A DNA stretch of 64,000 nucleotides from Streptomyces lichenis. Its GTDB lineage: Bacteria > Actinomycetota > Actinomycetes > Streptomycetales > Streptomycetaceae. Below, piece after piece: positions 50,961-59,206 of this stretch. The position numbers and the translations under genes were made by a program. Position 1 is the stretch's first letter. Every line of letters begins with the position of its first letter. A model generated the notes under the pieces. It worked only from the letters and a program-made list of their open reading frames with translations. It made no database searches and was not told the DNA's origin. The stretch lies in the NCBI RefSeq assembly GCF_023218175.1, contig NZ_JALPTH010000020.1, forward strand, positions 1-64,000, read 5' to 3'.

Positions 50961-51407
50961 ACCCGTATCACCGTGGCTGATGGCCTTTCGGGCCGACGGC
51001 CCCCATCCGACCGGTGGCGCACTGACCCGTCGCCGTGGCTGATGACCCACCCGGGCCGACAGCCCTACCCGACCGGTGGCACACTGCCCCATTTCGCCGT
51101 GGCTCATGACCGCCGGACCGACGGCCCTCATCCGGCTGACGATGCACTGTCCCGTCTCGCCGTGGCCGATGACCTCCCGGCCGGCGGCCCCCGCCCGCCC
51201 GGCCGGCGATGCACTGCCCCGTCTCGCCGTGGCCGATGACCTCTCGGCCGACGGCCCCCGCCCGCCCGACCGGCGATGCACTGACCCATTTCGCCGCGGC
51301 TGATGACCTCCGGGCCGACGGCCCCCACTCGGCCGGCGATGCACTGTCCCATTTCGCCGTGGGTGATGACCTCTGGGCCGACGGCCCCACCCGGTCGGCG
51401 GCGCAGC
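50961..51407. repeat. Seven tandem units of 61-67 bp
   Basis: Units start at 50961, 51025, 51087, 51150, 51217, 51284 and 51347, with lengths 64, 62, 63, 67, 67, 63 and 61. Each begins NCCCRT(Y)TCGCCGTGGC, continues TGATGACC, then GGGCCGACGGCCC (an odd palindrome) and ends GATGCACTG or a close variant. Partial units flank the array (50937-50960; from 51408). Lengths not divisible by three show it is not a protein repeat. Confidence 0.93.
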
Positions 51408-51441
51408 GCCGTTTCGCGGTGTTTACGCACTCCCGGCCGAG

Positions 51442-51705
51442 GGTCCGGACCGCCTCGCACGGACCCCACCGGACCGGCGGAGGGATCCCGCCCACCCGGT
51501 AGGGCGACCGCCCCTCCACGGCGGCGGCCAGTCTTCCGGGCCATGGGCCCGCATTGGTCGGACGTCACCGCCCGGCGGGTGATACGGGACGTCGTACTTC
51601 GGTCCGGACCGCCTCGCACACGACCCGCCCGCCCGGCCCGCGGCGCCCCCTTCCCGGGCCGTGGGCCCGCATCGGTCGGACGCTACTGCCCGGCGGGGGA
51701 GACGG
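51442..51705. repeat. Second interior repeat family, two copies
   Basis: GGTCCGGACCGCCTCGCAC occurs at 51442-51460 and 51601-51619. The linked block CTTCC-GGGCC-TGGGCCCGCAT (palindrome GGGCCNTGGGCCC) plus GGTCGGACG...CCCGGCGGG occurs at 51533-51587 and 51650-51705. A partial third copy is near 51739. The copies differ in spacing. Confidence 0.85.
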
Positions 51706-51840
51706 CCCCCCGGGCCCGTACGACTCGCTGCGGCACCCTTCCGGGCCGGGGCCCGTACCGCCCGTGGGGCGTTGGTCCCGGCCGTCAGGCCGGGAGAGGG
51801 GGCCACTGGGGGTGCACTCGCCCTCCGGACAGTGGGTGGG

Positions 51841-52044
51841 GTATGCAGGGTCGCGCGCGCAGCCGCCGAGCGTAATGAGGCGGTCGCTTGAGCATCGAAC
51901 GGTGAGCGCGAGCGGCGAGCACGTGAGCCCGGAGTGCCCCGCCCCCCACCCACCGGGCAGAGTGCACACCCACCGGGCCCGCAAACCGCCACCGGGCCGC
52001 GACCAAGCGCAGACGCAGGCGTGGCAGCGGGGCCACCGGGCTGC
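51841..52044 (-). repeat. Right arm of the long inverted repeat
   Basis: Reverse-complement copy of 50733-50936. Its inner end is at 51841 (GTATGCAGGGTCGCGCGC) and its outer end at 52044, five bp before the aminotransferase stop codon. Differences from the left arm are one deleted base and two substitutions in the 98-bp core. Confidence 0.88.
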
Positions 52045-52048
52045 GGGG

Positions 52049-53452
52049 TTACCGGCCCGCCGCCACCCCGGAGGGGACGCAGCGGCCGTCTTCGGTGCGG
52101 TAGTCCCAGCGGGCCCCGTTCCGGACGAGCTCCTTCACGGCGCGGACGAAGCGGTCGATGTGCTCGTCGGGGGTGCCCGCGCCGAAGCTGACGCGGATGG
52201 CGTTCAGCGAGCGCTCGCCGGGGGCCGCCTCGGGGGCGCCGCACTCGCCGACGACCTGGGGGTCGCTGCCGAGGAGGGTGCGCACCAGGGGGTGGGCGCA
52301 GAACAGGCCGTCGCGGACGCCGATGCCGTACTCCGCGGAGAGGGCCGCCGCGAAGTGGGAGCTGTTCCAGCCCTCGACGACGAAGGAGAGGACCCCGACC
52401 CGGGGGGCGTCGTCGCCGAAGAGGGAGAGGACGCGCACCTCGGGGACGTCGGACAGGCCGGAGCGGACCGCGGCGATCAGGGCCTGCTCGCGGGCGACCA
52501 GGTGGTCGAACCCGGCCTCGGTGAGGGCCTTGCAGGCGGAGGCGATGGAGTAGACGCCGATGACGTTGGGCGAACCGGCCTCGTGGCGGGCCGCGGTGGT
52601 GTGCCACTGGACGTCCACGCCGCCGTCGGCGCGGCGGGTGACGGTGCGGGAGGCGCCGCCGCCCGCGAGGTAGGGCTCGGCGTCGCGGAGCCAGTCGGCG
52701 CGGCCGGCGAGGACGCCGGAGCCGAAGGGTGCGTAGAGCTTGTGGCCCGAGAAGGCCACCCAGTCGACGTCCAGGTCGCGGACCGACACCGGGTGGTGCG
52801 GGGCGAGTTGGGCGGCGTCCAGGACGATCCGGGCGCCATGGGCGTGCGCCGCGGCGGCGAGTTCGCGGACCGGCCACAGCTCACCGGTGACGTTGGAGGC
52901 GCCGGTGACGCAGACCAGGGCGGGGCCGTGAGGCTCGCGGGAGGCGAGGGCGCGTTCGAGGATCTCGACGGCCTGCGCGGGGGTGCGGGGCGCGTCGAGG
53001 TAGGTGACGCGGTGGGCGCTCCAGGGGAGCAGCGAGGCGTGGTGCTCGGTCTCGAAGACGAAGACCTGGCAGTCGGCGGGCAGCACCGCGGCCAGCAGGT
53101 TGAGCGAGTCGGTGGTGGAGCGGGTGAAGACGACCTGGTCGTCCGCGCGGCAGTCGAGGAACTCGGCGACGGTGGTGCGGCTGTTCTCGAACAGGTCGGT
53201 GGAGAGCTGGGAGAGGTAGCCGGCGCCGCGGTGGACGCTGCCGTAGTAGGGGGCGTACGCGGCGACGTCGTCCCAGACGCGCTGGAGGGCGGGGGCGCTG
53301 GCGGCGTAGTCGAGCGCGGCGTAGACCACTTCGCCGCCGGTGACGAGCGGGACGGTGACGTCGCGGCCGAGCACCGGCAGCGGGGCGGCGCAGGCGGGAT
53401 CGGCGTCGGCGGAGGAGACGGCGGCAGGCGTGGCGGTGGCGTCGACGGACAT
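52049..53452 (-). CDS. Class V aminotransferase (cysteine-desulfurase-like PLP enzyme)
   Basis: A 467-residue fold-type I PLP enzyme. Motifs are YYGSVHRGAGYLSQLSTDLF, VVFTRSTTDSLNLLAAV, the ETEHHASLLPW histidine region, RIVLDAAQLAPHHPVSV (cofactor Asp/His) and the Schiff-base VAFSGHKLYAPFGSGVL. It fits cysteine desulfurase/selenocysteine lyase-like enzymes. The SAM-IV riboswitch upstream points to sulfur or methionine metabolism. GGGAG lies 7 nt before the ATG at 53452. Transcription converges on the repeat element. Confidence 0.87.
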   Translation of the reverse strand: MSVDATATPAAVSSADADPACAAPLPVLGRDVTVPLVTGGEVVYAALDYAASAPALQRVWDDVAAYAPYYGSVHRGAGYLSQLSTDLFENSRTTVAEFLDCRADDQVVFTRSTTDSLNLLAAVLPADCQVFVFETEHHASLLPWSAHRVTYLDAPRTPAQAVEILERALASREPHGPALVCVTGASNVTGELWPVRELAAAAHAHGARIVLDAAQLAPHHPVSVRDLDVDWVAFSGHKLYAPFGSGVLAGRADWLRDAEPYLAGGGASRTVTRRADGGVDVQWHTTAARHEAGSPNVIGVYSIASACKALTEAGFDHLVAREQALIAAVRSGLSDVPEVRVLSLFGDDAPRVGVLSFVVEGWNSSHFAAALSAEYGIGVRDGLFCAHPLVRTLLGSDPQVVGECGAPEAAPGERSLNAIRVSFGAGTPDEHIDRFVRAVKELVRNGARWDYRTEDGRCVPSGVAAGR

Positions 53453-53562
53453 GGCGAAACTCCCGTTGCAGGCAGGCGAGTTCACACGCAAGGGGGCAGG
53501 AAGGAAGAGGGCCCGGCGGTGCGTGGAGAAAGGGAAAAGGCGGCGAGGAGGGGGCTGTCGCC

Positions 53563-53583
53563 CTATCGCATTCGCTTGCTCAC
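53563..53583 (-). CDS. Six-codon uORF (MSKRMR) in the riboswitch leader
   Basis: On the minus strand GTG-AGC-AAG-CGA-ATG-CGA-TAG encodes MSKRMR. AAGGGAG (53597-53591) lies 7 nt before the GTG, an excellent ribosome site, directly after the SAM-IV structure. It ends 110 nt before the aminotransferase. A short hairpin (GGGC-GACA-GCCC) overlaps its stop. It may be a leader peptide coupling ribosome movement to the switch; this is inferred. Confidence 0.55.
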   Translation of the reverse strand: MSKRMR

Positions 53584-53600
53584 GAGACTGCTCCCTTGAG

Positions 53601-53742
53601 GACCAGGACCCCAGGGTACGCAGGGGTCCGCGCTTGCCGCTGACCTTGTTGTCAGCGGCCTGGTCTTCACCCGGGGCACCCCGCCACGGACGGAGGGTTG
53701 CCGGACAGCGGGCCGGGGCCGTGTTCGCTGTCACTCATGACC
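53601..53742 (-). promoter_or_regulatory. SAM-IV riboswitch
   Basis: Minus-strand leader. GGTCATGAGTG opens P1 and GTGAAGACC closes it. Inside are the conserved CCGGCAACCCTCC and GGGGTGCCCCGGGTGAAGAC blocks typical of SAM-IV. Downstream hairpins are GCCGCTGAC-AACAAG-GTCAGCGGC and GGACCCC...GGGGTCC. The sequence order matches the actinobacterial S-adenosylmethionine-binding SAM-IV class. It would repress the class V aminotransferase when SAM is plentiful. Confidence 0.85.
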
Positions 53743-53779
53743 TTGCAGAGCATCCTGCCATACGTCTCGGAATGCGCAA

Positions 53780-53806
53780 GGCGCGGTCCGGGATACGGAC
53801 CGCGCC
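53780..53806 (-). terminator. trpD terminator
   Basis: GGCGCGGTCC pairs with GGACCGCGCC around GGGATAC, 32 bp after the trpD stop and before the SAM-IV leader. It insulates the riboswitch transcript. Confidence 0.9.
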
Positions 53807-53837
53807 GTGCGTCACATCGAGAGGGTGTGGCTGGGGG

Positions 53838-54902
53838 CTATGACTGGGTGGCGGTGACCCAGCGGTCGAGGGCGGCGCGGGCCGCGCCGGAGTCGATGGA
53901 CTCGGCGGCGCGGGCCATGCCGGCGCGGATCTGGTCGGCGAGCGGGGCGGGGGTGGGGTCGAGGGCGACCAGCGCGGCCGCGGCGTTGAGCAGGACCGCG
54001 TCGCGGACCGGGCCGCGTTCGCCGGCCAGGAGGCGGCGGGCGACGTCGGCGTTGTAGGAGGCGTCGGCGCCGCGCAGGGCCTCGACGGGGACGAGGTCGA
54101 TGCCGACGTCGCGGGGGTCGAAGGGCTGCTCGGTGACCCCGCCGCCCTGGACCACCCAGACCCGGGAGGTCGCGGTGGTGGTGAGCTCGTCCAGGCCGTC
54201 GTCGCCGCGGAAGACCAGCGCGGAGGAGCCGCGTTCGGCGAGGACCCCGGCGAGGATGGGGGCCATCCGGGCGTCGGCGACCCCGGTGGCCTGGGCGCGG
54301 ACCCGGGCCGGGTTGGTGAGCGGGCCGAGGAAGTTGAACGTGGTGCGGATGCCCAACTCCTTGCGGGCGGCGGCGACATGGCGCAGCGCGGGGTGGAACC
54401 TGACCGCGAAGCAGAAGGTGATGCCGGCCTCCTCGGCGACCTCGGCGACCCGGCTGGGGCTCAGTTCGAGGTTGACGCCGAGCTTCTCCAGGACGTCGGA
54501 GGCTCCGGAGGCGGAGGACGCGGCGCGGTTGCCGTGCTTGACGACCTTGGCTCCGGTGCCGGCGACCACGATCGCGGACATGGTGGAGATGTTGACGGTC
54601 TTGGCCCCGTCGCCGCCGGTGCCGACGATGTCCACGCAGCGGCCGGGGACCTCGATGACCCGGGCGTGCTCGTACATGGCGCGGACCAGGCCGGAGATCT
54701 CCTCGACGGTCTCGCCCTTGGCGCGCAGGGCGACGGCGAAGCCGGCGATCTGGGCGTCGGTGGCCTCGCCGCGCATGATGCGGTCCATGGCCCAGGCGGT
54801 GTCGTCGGCGCTCTGGTGGCGGCCCTCCAGCAGTCCGTTGAGGACCTGGGGCCAGGAGCGGCCCGCCGCGGTCGGTCCTCCAGCGGGGTACACAGCGCTC
54901 AT
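53838..54902 (-). CDS. trpD: Anthranilate phosphoribosyltransferase
   Basis: A 354-residue enzyme that attaches phosphoribosyl pyrophosphate to anthranilate. Motifs are DIVGTGGDGAKTVNIST (PRPP-binding glycine loop), VVKHGNRAASSASGASDVLE, and FNFLGPLTNPARV. The loop lies near residue 92. Length is normal. AGGAGCG is 4-5 nt before the ATG. It is not next to trpEG but some 36 kb away, as is usual for scattered Streptomyces trp genes. It is the last gene of the minus-strand run after qcrB, separated by a terminator. Confidence 0.95.
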   Translation of the reverse strand: MSAVYPAGGPTAAGRSWPQVLNGLLEGRHQSADDTAWAMDRIMRGEATDAQIAGFAVALRAKGETVEEISGLVRAMYEHARVIEVPGRCVDIVGTGGDGAKTVNISTMSAIVVAGTGAKVVKHGNRAASSASGASDVLEKLGVNLELSPSRVAEVAEEAGITFCFAVRFHPALRHVAAARKELGIRTTFNFLGPLTNPARVRAQATGVADARMAPILAGVLAERGSSALVFRGDDGLDELTTTATSRVWVVQGGGVTEQPFDPRDVGIDLVPVEALRGADASYNADVARRLLAGERGPVRDAVLLNAAAALVALDPTPAPLADQIRAGMARAAESIDSGAARAALDRWVTATQS

Positions 54903-54964
54903 GGTCGCTCCTGGGCTTGGTGTCGGGGCTCGATGGCAACCCTATCCAGTCCCGGGGACGGCGA

Positions 54965-54995
54965 AGAGCCCCGTCCGTGCACCGGACGGGGCTCT
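54965..54995 (-). terminator. Terminator of the qcrCAB operon
   Basis: AGAGCCCCGTCCG pairs with CGGACGGGGCTCT around TGCAC, a 13-bp perfect stem 47 bp past the qcrB stop codon. Confidence 0.92.
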
Positions 54996-55041
54996 CCTCC
55001 GTGGCGGGTCACCGGCTCGCGCGGCCGGTGGGGTCAGCGGG

Positions 55042-56670
55042 TCAGTGGTGGCCCCCGTGACCGCTGCTGATCTCCCGGTACTCCTCGGCGGTGGCCTTGG
55101 GGACCTGGTTGCCCTCGCCGAAGTAGCCCTTGCTGAGCTTGGCGCGGAGCTTCTCGCCGCGGGTGAGCTTGCGCTCGACGCCGTTCTCGTCCACCGCGGG
55201 GCCGACCTCGGCCGGCTCGTACTGCTCGTGCGCGGTGAGGGAGTAGCGCTGGGACTGGCTGAGCGGCTCGTGGATCTCCACGAACTCGCCGTGCGGCAGC
55301 CGCTTGATGATGCCGGACTCGCGTCCGTGCAGCACCTTGTCGCGGTCGCGCCGCTGGAGGCCCATGCAGATCCGCTTGGTGACGATGAACGCGATGACCG
55401 GTCCGACGAAGTAGAAGATCCGGACGAACCAGGTGATCGAGTTGATCGACATGTGCAGGTGGGTGGCGAAGATGTCGTTGCCGCCACCGATCAGCATGAC
55501 CATGTACGAGGTCACCCAGGCGACACCGAGCGCGGTGCGGGTCGGGGCGTTGCGCGGGCGGTCCAGGATGTGGTGCTCGCGCTTGTCGCCGGTGATCCAC
55601 GACTCGATGAACGGGTAGACCGCGATGGCCGCGAGGACCAGGCCGAAGACGACCAGCGGGATGAACACACCGAGGACCAGGGTGTGGCCCCACAGGTTGA
55701 TCTCCCAGCCCGGCATCACACGGACCAGGCCTTCGGCGAAGCCCATGTACCAGTCGGGCTGGGCGCCGGTGGACACCTGGTCCGGGCGGTACGGGCCGAG
55801 CGCCCAGATCGGGTTGATCGTGAACAGTGCCGCGATCACCGCGATGACGCCGAAGACCAGGAAGAAGAAGCCTCCGGCCTTGGCCATGTAGACCGGCAGC
55901 AGCGGCATGCCGACCACGTTCTTGTTGGTCCGGCCGGGGCCGGGGAACTGCGTGTGCTTGTGGTAGAAGACCAGGATGAGGTGGGCCACCACGAGACCGA
56001 GCATGATGCCCGGCAGCAGCAGGATGTGGATCGAGTAGAACCGGGCGATGATGTCGTGGCCCGGGAACTCCCCGCCGAACAGGAACATCGAGATGTACGT
56101 GCCGACGATCGGCACGGACAGGATCGCGCCCTGGGTGAAGCGGACACCGGTGCCGGAGAGCAGGTCGTCCGGGAGCGAGTAGCCGGTGAACCCGGTGAAC
56201 ATGCCGAGGGCGAACAGCAGGAAGCCGAACAGCCAGTTGATCTCACGCGGCTTGCGGAACGCGCCGGTGAAGAAGACGCGCATCATGTGCACGAACATGC
56301 CGGCGATGAAGATCAGCGCCGCCCAGTGGTGGATCTGCCGGATGAGCAGGCCGCCGCGGACGTCGAAGCTGATGTCGAGGGTCGACGCATACGCCTCGGT
56401 CATCCGGATGCCCTGCATCGGGACGTACGAGCCGTGGTAGTGGACCTCGTTCATGCTCGGGTGGAAGAACAGCGTCAGGTACACACCCGTGAGGATGATG
56501 ATGATGAAGCTGTAGAGGCAGATCTCGCCCAGCATGAAGGACCAGTGGTCCGGGAAGATCTTGCGCATGTTGGCCTTGGCCAGGGAGTAGATCCCGAGCC
56601 GGCCGTCCGCCCAGTCGGCCACCCGCTCACCGGCGGGCGCCTTGCGCTTGGCGTCGGTCGTGGTGCTCAT
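55042..56670 (-). CDS. qcrB: Cytochrome bc1 complex cytochrome b subunit
   Basis: A 542-residue integral subunit of the actinobacterial menaquinol:cytochrome c reductase, with about eight or nine TM helices. Haem-ligand histidines are in LLIRQIHHWAALIFIAGMFV and the FYSIHILLLPG helix. The Qo-site region is GPYRPDQVSTGAQPDWYMGF. The C-terminus (about 430-542) is a long polar extension that ends GHGGHH, as in other actinomycetes. The ATG overlaps the qcrA stop by 4 bp. Confidence 0.95.
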   Translation of the reverse strand: MSTTTDAKRKAPAGERVADWADGRLGIYSLAKANMRKIFPDHWSFMLGEICLYSFIIIILTGVYLTLFFHPSMNEVHYHGSYVPMQGIRMTEAYASTLDISFDVRGGLLIRQIHHWAALIFIAGMFVHMMRVFFTGAFRKPREINWLFGFLLFALGMFTGFTGYSLPDDLLSGTGVRFTQGAILSVPIVGTYISMFLFGGEFPGHDIIARFYSIHILLLPGIMLGLVVAHLILVFYHKHTQFPGPGRTNKNVVGMPLLPVYMAKAGGFFFLVFGVIAVIAALFTINPIWALGPYRPDQVSTGAQPDWYMGFAEGLVRVMPGWEINLWGHTLVLGVFIPLVVFGLVLAAIAVYPFIESWITGDKREHHILDRPRNAPTRTALGVAWVTSYMVMLIGGGNDIFATHLHMSINSITWFVRIFYFVGPVIAFIVTKRICMGLQRRDRDKVLHGRESGIIKRLPHGEFVEIHEPLSQSQRYSLTAHEQYEPAEVGPAVDENGVERKLTRGEKLRAKLSKGYFGEGNQVPKATAEEYREISSGHGGHH

Positions 56671-57716
56671 CCGCGCTCCCAGAATGCAGGGCCGACGGGC
56701 TCGGCGAAGTCGCCGAGCGCTTCGAGGTTGCCCTCGCCGTTCACGCCGATCCGCAGCTGCGGCAGCGGATGGCCGGCCGGGCCGAAGATGACGCGGGCGC
56801 CGTCGGAGAGGTCGAAGGTGGACTGGTGGCACGGGCAGAGGACGTGGTGCGTCTGCTGCTCGTACAGCGAGATCGGACAGCCCACGTGGGTGCAGATCTT
56901 CGAGAAGGCGACGATGCCCTCGTGCGACCACTCCAGCTCGCGGCGGTCCTTGATGTCCTGCGGCTGGATCCGCACGATCATCAGGGCGTCCTTGGCGATC
57001 TTGTTGTTGAAGTCCTCGTCGTCCTCCTCCAGGCCCTCGGGCTTGGCGAAGGTCAGCGAGCCCACCACGACGTCCTCGGGACGCAGCGGCTCGTTGGTGT
57101 TCATGTTGATGAGCTGGAGGCCCTTCTTCCACGAGGTGTGGAAGAGCTTCTTCTCGGGCAGCGGGCCCAGCTCGCGCAGCAGCACCACGCCGGAGAGCGG
57201 CACCATGGCCAGCGCGCCGAGCATGGTGTTGCGGATCAGCGGGCGGCGGCCGATCGCGGACTCCCGGGCGCCGTCGGCGAAGTCGGTCATGACCTTGGCC
57301 TTGACCTCGGGGGCCGCCTCGATCGCGTGCCGGTCGTCGGCGAACTCCTCGTCCGACATCAGGGTGCGGGCCCAGTGGACCGCGCCGGCGCCGATGCAGA
57401 AGAGCGCCACGCCCAGGGTCAGGCCCAGGGACAGGTTCGTCGCGCTGACGTGGCCGATCGGCCACACGTAGACGATCTCGTCGACCGGGAAGATGACGAA
57501 GGAGGCGATGAAGCCGATCGTCGCCAGCATCGACACGGTGAACAGCAGGGCGACCGTGCGCTCGGAGCGCTTGGCGGCCTGCTCGTCCACGTCCTGGATA
57601 CGGGGCTTGTGGGGCGGCAGCCCCGGGTCGGCGAACGGGTTCTCGGCTACCGCCGTGCCGTGCGCGCTGCCCTGCTCGTGCGGCAGGTTCTTGTCTGAAA
57701 TCTCGTTGCTACTCAT
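56667..57716 (-). CDS. qcrA: Cytochrome bc1 complex Rieske iron-sulfur subunit
   Basis: A 349-residue protein. Three TM helices precede the Rieske domain (about 54-76, 96-115 and 163-182), the actinobacterial pattern. The [2Fe-2S] ligands are in KICTHVGCPISLY and VLCPCHQSTFDL (C-x-H, C-x2-H). It has an acidic N-terminal extension. It overlaps qcrC and qcrB by 4 bp each, giving a qcrC-qcrA-qcrB operon in the transcription order. Confidence 0.96.
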   Translation of the reverse strand: MSSNEISDKNLPHEQGSAHGTAVAENPFADPGLPPHKPRIQDVDEQAAKRSERTVALLFTVSMLATIGFIASFVIFPVDEIVYVWPIGHVSATNLSLGLTLGVALFCIGAGAVHWARTLMSDEEFADDRHAIEAAPEVKAKVMTDFADGARESAIGRRPLIRNTMLGALAMVPLSGVVLLRELGPLPEKKLFHTSWKKGLQLINMNTNEPLRPEDVVVGSLTFAKPEGLEEDDEDFNNKIAKDALMIVRIQPQDIKDRRELEWSHEGIVAFSKICTHVGCPISLYEQQTHHVLCPCHQSTFDLSDGARVIFGPAGHPLPQLRIGVNGEGNLEALGDFAEPVGPAFWERG

Positions 57717-58522
57717 GACTTCTTGGCCTTAGCGGTGTGGGCCGCGACCCAGATGGCGACAGCGATGAGGGCACCCAGACCGAAGATCCATCCGAAGAGG
57801 CCCTCGCTCACCGGACCGAGTCCGCCGAGCGCGAAGCCGCCGGGGGTCGGCGTCTCGTCACCGTTCACGGACTTGACGTACGCGATGATGTCCTTCTTCT
57901 CCTTCTCCGGCATCGTGGTGTCGGGGAAGGACGGCATGTTCTGCGGGCCGGTCTGCATGGCCTCGTAGATCTGCTTGGGAGTGGAGTCCTCCAGGCTCGG
58001 CGCGTACTTGCCCTTGGTCAGGGCACCGCCCTCACCGGTGAAGTTGTGGCACTGGGCGCAGTTGGTGCGCCACAGGTCGCCGCCGCGCGCGATGTCCGCG
58101 CCCTCGGGGTTGTACTGCTTCTCGGTCGGGGTGACCGGGCCGGGGCCGAGGGAGGCCACGTACGCGGCGAGCTGGTCGATCTGCGCCTGGTCGTAGATGA
58201 CCGGCTTCTTCGGCACCTGGGCGCCGGGCTGCTGCGCGGGCATGCGCCCGGTCGCGACCTGGAAGTCGACGGCGGCGGAGCCCACGCCGACCAGGGACGG
58301 GCCGTCAGTGGTGCCCTGACCGCCGGTTCCGTGGCAGCTCGCGCAGCCGACGGAGTAGAGCTTCTTGCCCTCCTCGATGGCGAGGGACTGGGCGGTTTCG
58401 TCTGCCTGGGCCTTGCTCGCGGGCGCGAACGCGGCGTACAGCCCCCCGGTGGCCGCCAGCGCGAGGAGTAGGACGACGACAGCTGCCAGCGGATGGCGTC
58501 GTCGTGCGGAGAGCTTTTTCAC
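57713..58522 (-). CDS. qcrC: Cytochrome bc1 complex dihaem cytochrome c subunit
   Basis: A 269-residue membrane-anchored cytochrome with two haem-binding motifs, CASCHGTGGQGT (C-x2-C-H) and CAQCHNFTGEGG. There is an N-terminal hydrophobic helix and a C-terminal TM helix (IFGLGALIAVAIWVAAH). The two haems shuttle electrons from the Rieske centre directly to the aa3 oxidase in the actinobacterial supercomplex. The GTG start at 58522 has no strong Shine-Dalgarno but lies close downstream of ctaE. Confidence 0.95.
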   Translation of the reverse strand: MKKLSARRRHPLAAVVVLLLALAATGGLYAAFAPASKAQADETAQSLAIEEGKKLYSVGCASCHGTGGQGTTDGPSLVGVGSAAVDFQVATGRMPAQQPGAQVPKKPVIYDQAQIDQLAAYVASLGPGPVTPTEKQYNPEGADIARGGDLWRTNCAQCHNFTGEGGALTKGKYAPSLEDSTPKQIYEAMQTGPQNMPSFPDTTMPEKEKKDIIAYVKSVNGDETPTPGGFALGGLGPVSEGLFGWIFGLGALIAVAIWVAAHTAKAKKS

Positions 58523-58585
58523 GGATTACCCCGGTGTCAGGATCTTCTGCGTCGGTGCTTGCTGGATGTCGGGTGCCGGAGCCGA

Positions 58586-59206
58586 CTACTTGATCATGTA
58601 GATCGTGGCGAAGAGGCCGATCCAGACGACATCGACGAAGTGCCAGTAGTAGGACACGACGATGGCGGCGGTTGCCTGCTCGTGGGTGAATCTCCGGGCC
58701 GCGTACGTCCGGCCGAGGACCAGCAGGAACGCGATGAGGCCACCGGTCACATGCAGTCCGTGGAAGCCGGTCGTCAGGTAGAACGCCGAGCCGTAGGGGT
58801 CGGAGGAGAGGGAGAGCCCGTGCTCCTTGACCAGCTCGGTGTACTCGAAGACCTGGCCTCCGATGAAGATCGCACCCATGACGAACGTGATGATGAACCA
58901 CGCCCGGAGCTTCTTCACGTCACCGCGCTCGGCGGCGAACACGCCGAGCTGGCAGGTGAGTGAGGAGAGCACCAGGATCGTGGTGTTCGTCGCCGAGAAC
59001 GGGAAGTTCAGGTAGCTGGCCTTCTCGGACCAGAACTCGGCGCCCGTCACCGATCGCAGGGTGAAGTACATCGCGAAGAGGGCCGCGAAGAACATCAGCT
59101 CGGAGCTCAACCAGATGATGGTTCCGACGCTGGTGAGGTTCGGCCGGTTGACCGACGGGTGCGCGTGCCCGGTTTCTACTGTCGTTGCTGTCGCCACGAC
59201 CGACAT
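58586..59206 (-). CDS. ctaE: Cytochrome c oxidase subunit III
   Basis: A 206-residue five-TM protein with the subunit III features SELMFFAALFAMYFTLR, GFHGLHVTGGLIAF and YYWHFVDVVWIGLF. It belongs to the aa3 oxidase and heads the ctaE-qcrCAB operon in the transcription direction; the gap to qcrC is 63 bp. The ATG at 59206 follows a short His/Thr-rich N-terminus. Confidence 0.95.
   Translation of the reverse strand: MSVVATATTVETGHAHPSVNRPNLTSVGTIIWLSSELMFFAALFAMYFTLRSVTGAEFWSEKASYLNFPFSATNTTILVLSSLTCQLGVFAAERGDVKKLRAWFIITFVMGAIFIGGQVFEYTELVKEHGLSLSSDPYGSAFYLTTGFHGLHVTGGLIAFLLVLGRTYAARRFTHEQATAAIVVSYYWHFVDVVWIGLFATIYMIK

Larger units (their letters stand above)
50647..52048. other. Gene-free repeat element between convergent genes
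   Basis: 1.4 kb with no credible gene on either strand. Open frames here come only from high GC and repeat periodicity, and they change frame between repeat units. The element consists of a left arm, seven tandem units, a second repeat family and an inverted right arm. It lies between the convergent Lrp-like and aminotransferase genes. Its function is unknown. Confidence 0.8.

Noticed and set aside
50784..51519. Open frames with DDLRADGP- and MTSGPTAP-like repeats
   Set aside because: They follow the 63-bp DNA repeat, but units of 62, 64, 67 and 61 bp shift the frame and no ribosome site precedes them.
51423..52877. 484-codon minus-strand frame over the right arm and aminotransferase
   Set aside because: It is a shifted-frame shadow of the aminotransferase gene joined to repeat sequence.
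51554..53599. 681-codon plus-strand open frame
   Set aside because: Antisense to the class V aminotransferase and through the repeat element; open only because of high third-position GC.
54100..57471. 1123-codon plus-strand open frame
   Set aside because: Antisense to trpD, qcrB and qcrA, all clearly coding on the minus strand.
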